34,327 nt of DNA from an uncultured Ignavibacteriales bacterium (GTDB taxonomy: Bacteria; Bacteroidota; Ignavibacteria; Ignavibacteriales; Ignavibacteriaceae), in the NCBI GenBank assembly GCA_903843135.1, contig CAIMOS010000234.1, positions 1 to 34,327 on the forward strand, given 5' to 3'. The notes under the pieces are model-generated. The model was not told where the DNA came from, did no database searches, and was given only the letters and a program-made list of their open reading frames with translations. Made by a program: the position numbers and the translations under genes. Shown here in pieces: positions 33,597 through 34,327 of this stretch. How positions within the stretch are numbered: position 1 is the first letter of the stretch; each line of letters begins with the position of its first letter.

Positions 33597-34327
33597 ATGA
33601 AGCAATCTACTTTTATAGTAGTTCTCACAGCGGTTGCATTTGTAACCGGTTTTGTGATTTTTGAGTTTTTAATTGGCAGCCCCGCCAATTTCAAGGACGG
33701 CGCCGCAAGAGAGATCCCGATAAACCTTATGGGACAGATATACAGCGGCGGCCTGCTGGTTGCAGCGCTGATTGCTTTATCCATTATGGATTTTGCGATC
33801 ATTATCGAGAGAACCATATCCCTGAAAAAATCTTCGGGTAAAGGATCTACGGATAAATTCCTGAAGAATATTCTCGATTTGACCAAATCTGATAAAATTG
33901 AGGATGCTATTGCTCAGTGCAAGGCACAAAAGGGAGCAGTAGCGAATATAATCGGTGCTGCATTGGTCCGCTATTCTGAGATTAAAGACAATGAACGTAT
34001 GGATGACGAGAAAAAATATGCTGAAGTGCAACGGGCCGTTGAGGAAGCATCGATGCTCGAAACTCCGTTGCTTGAGAAAAATCTTATAGCTCTTTCGACT
34101 ATCGCCTCCATCGCTACGATGGTGGGGCTGCTCGGAACCACCATCGGTATGATACGTGCTTTCAAAGCTCTCGCGCAGGCAGGAGCTCCGGATGCCTTAG
34201 CTCTTGCTACCGGAATTTCTGAAGCTTTGGTAAATACCGCGGGCGGACTTTTTGTTGCCATTCTCGGAATTGTGGCTTATAACGTCTTCATCAACAATGT
34301 TGATAATTTCACTTATATGGTTGATGA
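33597..34327 (+). CDS. MotA/TolQ/ExbB proton channel family protein (runs off the right edge)
   Basis: The open frame begins at the ATG at 33597 with AGGAG (33582-33586) upstream and continues for 243 codons without a stop to the window end. It has an N-terminal helix (about 5-25), a second (about 45-70), a cytoplasmic domain, then the conserved channel helices: MVGLLGTTIGMIRAF and GISEALVNTAGGLFVAILGI, with the Thr and Glu positions typical of ExbB/TolQ. Such proteins form proton channels with ExbD/TolR and energise TonB or TolA. The TonB-like DUF4159 protein directly upstream is its likely partner; an ExbD-type gene is expected just beyond the edge. Confidence 0.9.
   Translation, partial: MKQSTFIVVLTAVAFVTGFVIFEFLIGSPANFKDGAAREIPINLMGQIYSGGLLVAALIALSIMDFAIIIERTISLKKSSGKGSTDKFLKNILDLTKSDKIEDAIAQCKAQKGAVANIIGAALVRYSEIKDNERMDDEKKYAEVQRAVEEASMLETPLLEKNLIALSTIASIATMVGLLGTTIGMIRAFKALAQAGAPDALALATGISEALVNTAGGLFVAILGIVAYNVFINNVDNFTYMVD

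Noticed and set aside
1-34327. Search for CRISPR arrays, insertion sequences, phage genes, rRNA and complete tRNA genes
   Set aside because: No regularly spaced repeats, transposase or integrase motifs, T-loop sequences in non-coding DNA or rRNA-like stretches were seen.

Overview
The window looks like a chromosomal segment of a member of the Ignavibacteria / FCB (Bacteroidota-Chlorobiota) group. The main clues are a secreted protein ending in a type IX secretion (T9SS) type A sorting domain with the signature NYPNPFNPSTTI, a PorV/PorQ-family outer-membrane protein, menaquinone genes, and a few TANNTTTG/A promoter-like boxes. The taxonomic call is an inference from family content. I saw no rRNA, complete tRNA, CRISPR array, phage gene or insertion sequence.

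Layout. Positions 1-3136 hold menF-menD (first steps of menaquinone synthesis), closed by a terminator that also faces a convergent acyltransferase-family membrane gene (3225-4370, minus). Next come a CoA-acylating aldehyde dehydrogenase (4577-6145), an ABC exporter pair (6384-8559), and a biotin-dependent carboxyltransferase with its biotin carrier protein (8695-10556). After an amino-acid permease (10882-12333) there is a decayed small module on the minus strand: an intact DUF2442 gene and, upstream of it, a DUF4160-type gene broken by two in-frame stops. 13204-15051 is a secreted Asp-box (sialidase-like) protein with a T9SS tail, followed by a DUF2400/TIGR02757 gene that has no canonical start codon for its conserved N-terminus.

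15984-19911 is a peptide-use block: OPT-family oligopeptide transporter, a short-U-tract hairpin, a PqqD-like small protein and a PepD-type dipeptidase. An MFS transporter, an exported probable beta-barrel and an M29-like aminopeptidase follow (20021-23156).

23349 to the right edge is one tightly spaced, same-strand cluster: a discoidin-like exported protein with a gliding/T9SS-style C-terminus, a PorV-family protein, a ~1000-residue outer-membrane barrel with an Asp-rich calcium-type loop, a 1048-residue TPR protein, a TonB-like transmembrane protein whose periplasmic part is a DUF4159 domain, and a truncated ExbB/TolQ/MotA proton channel. The transmembrane segment of the DUF4159 protein carries the spaced Ser/His/Ser pattern of TonB/TolA energy transducers. 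Together with the adjacent ExbB gene this suggests a proton-motive-force-driven envelope machine of unusual composition. This is the most interesting part of the window.
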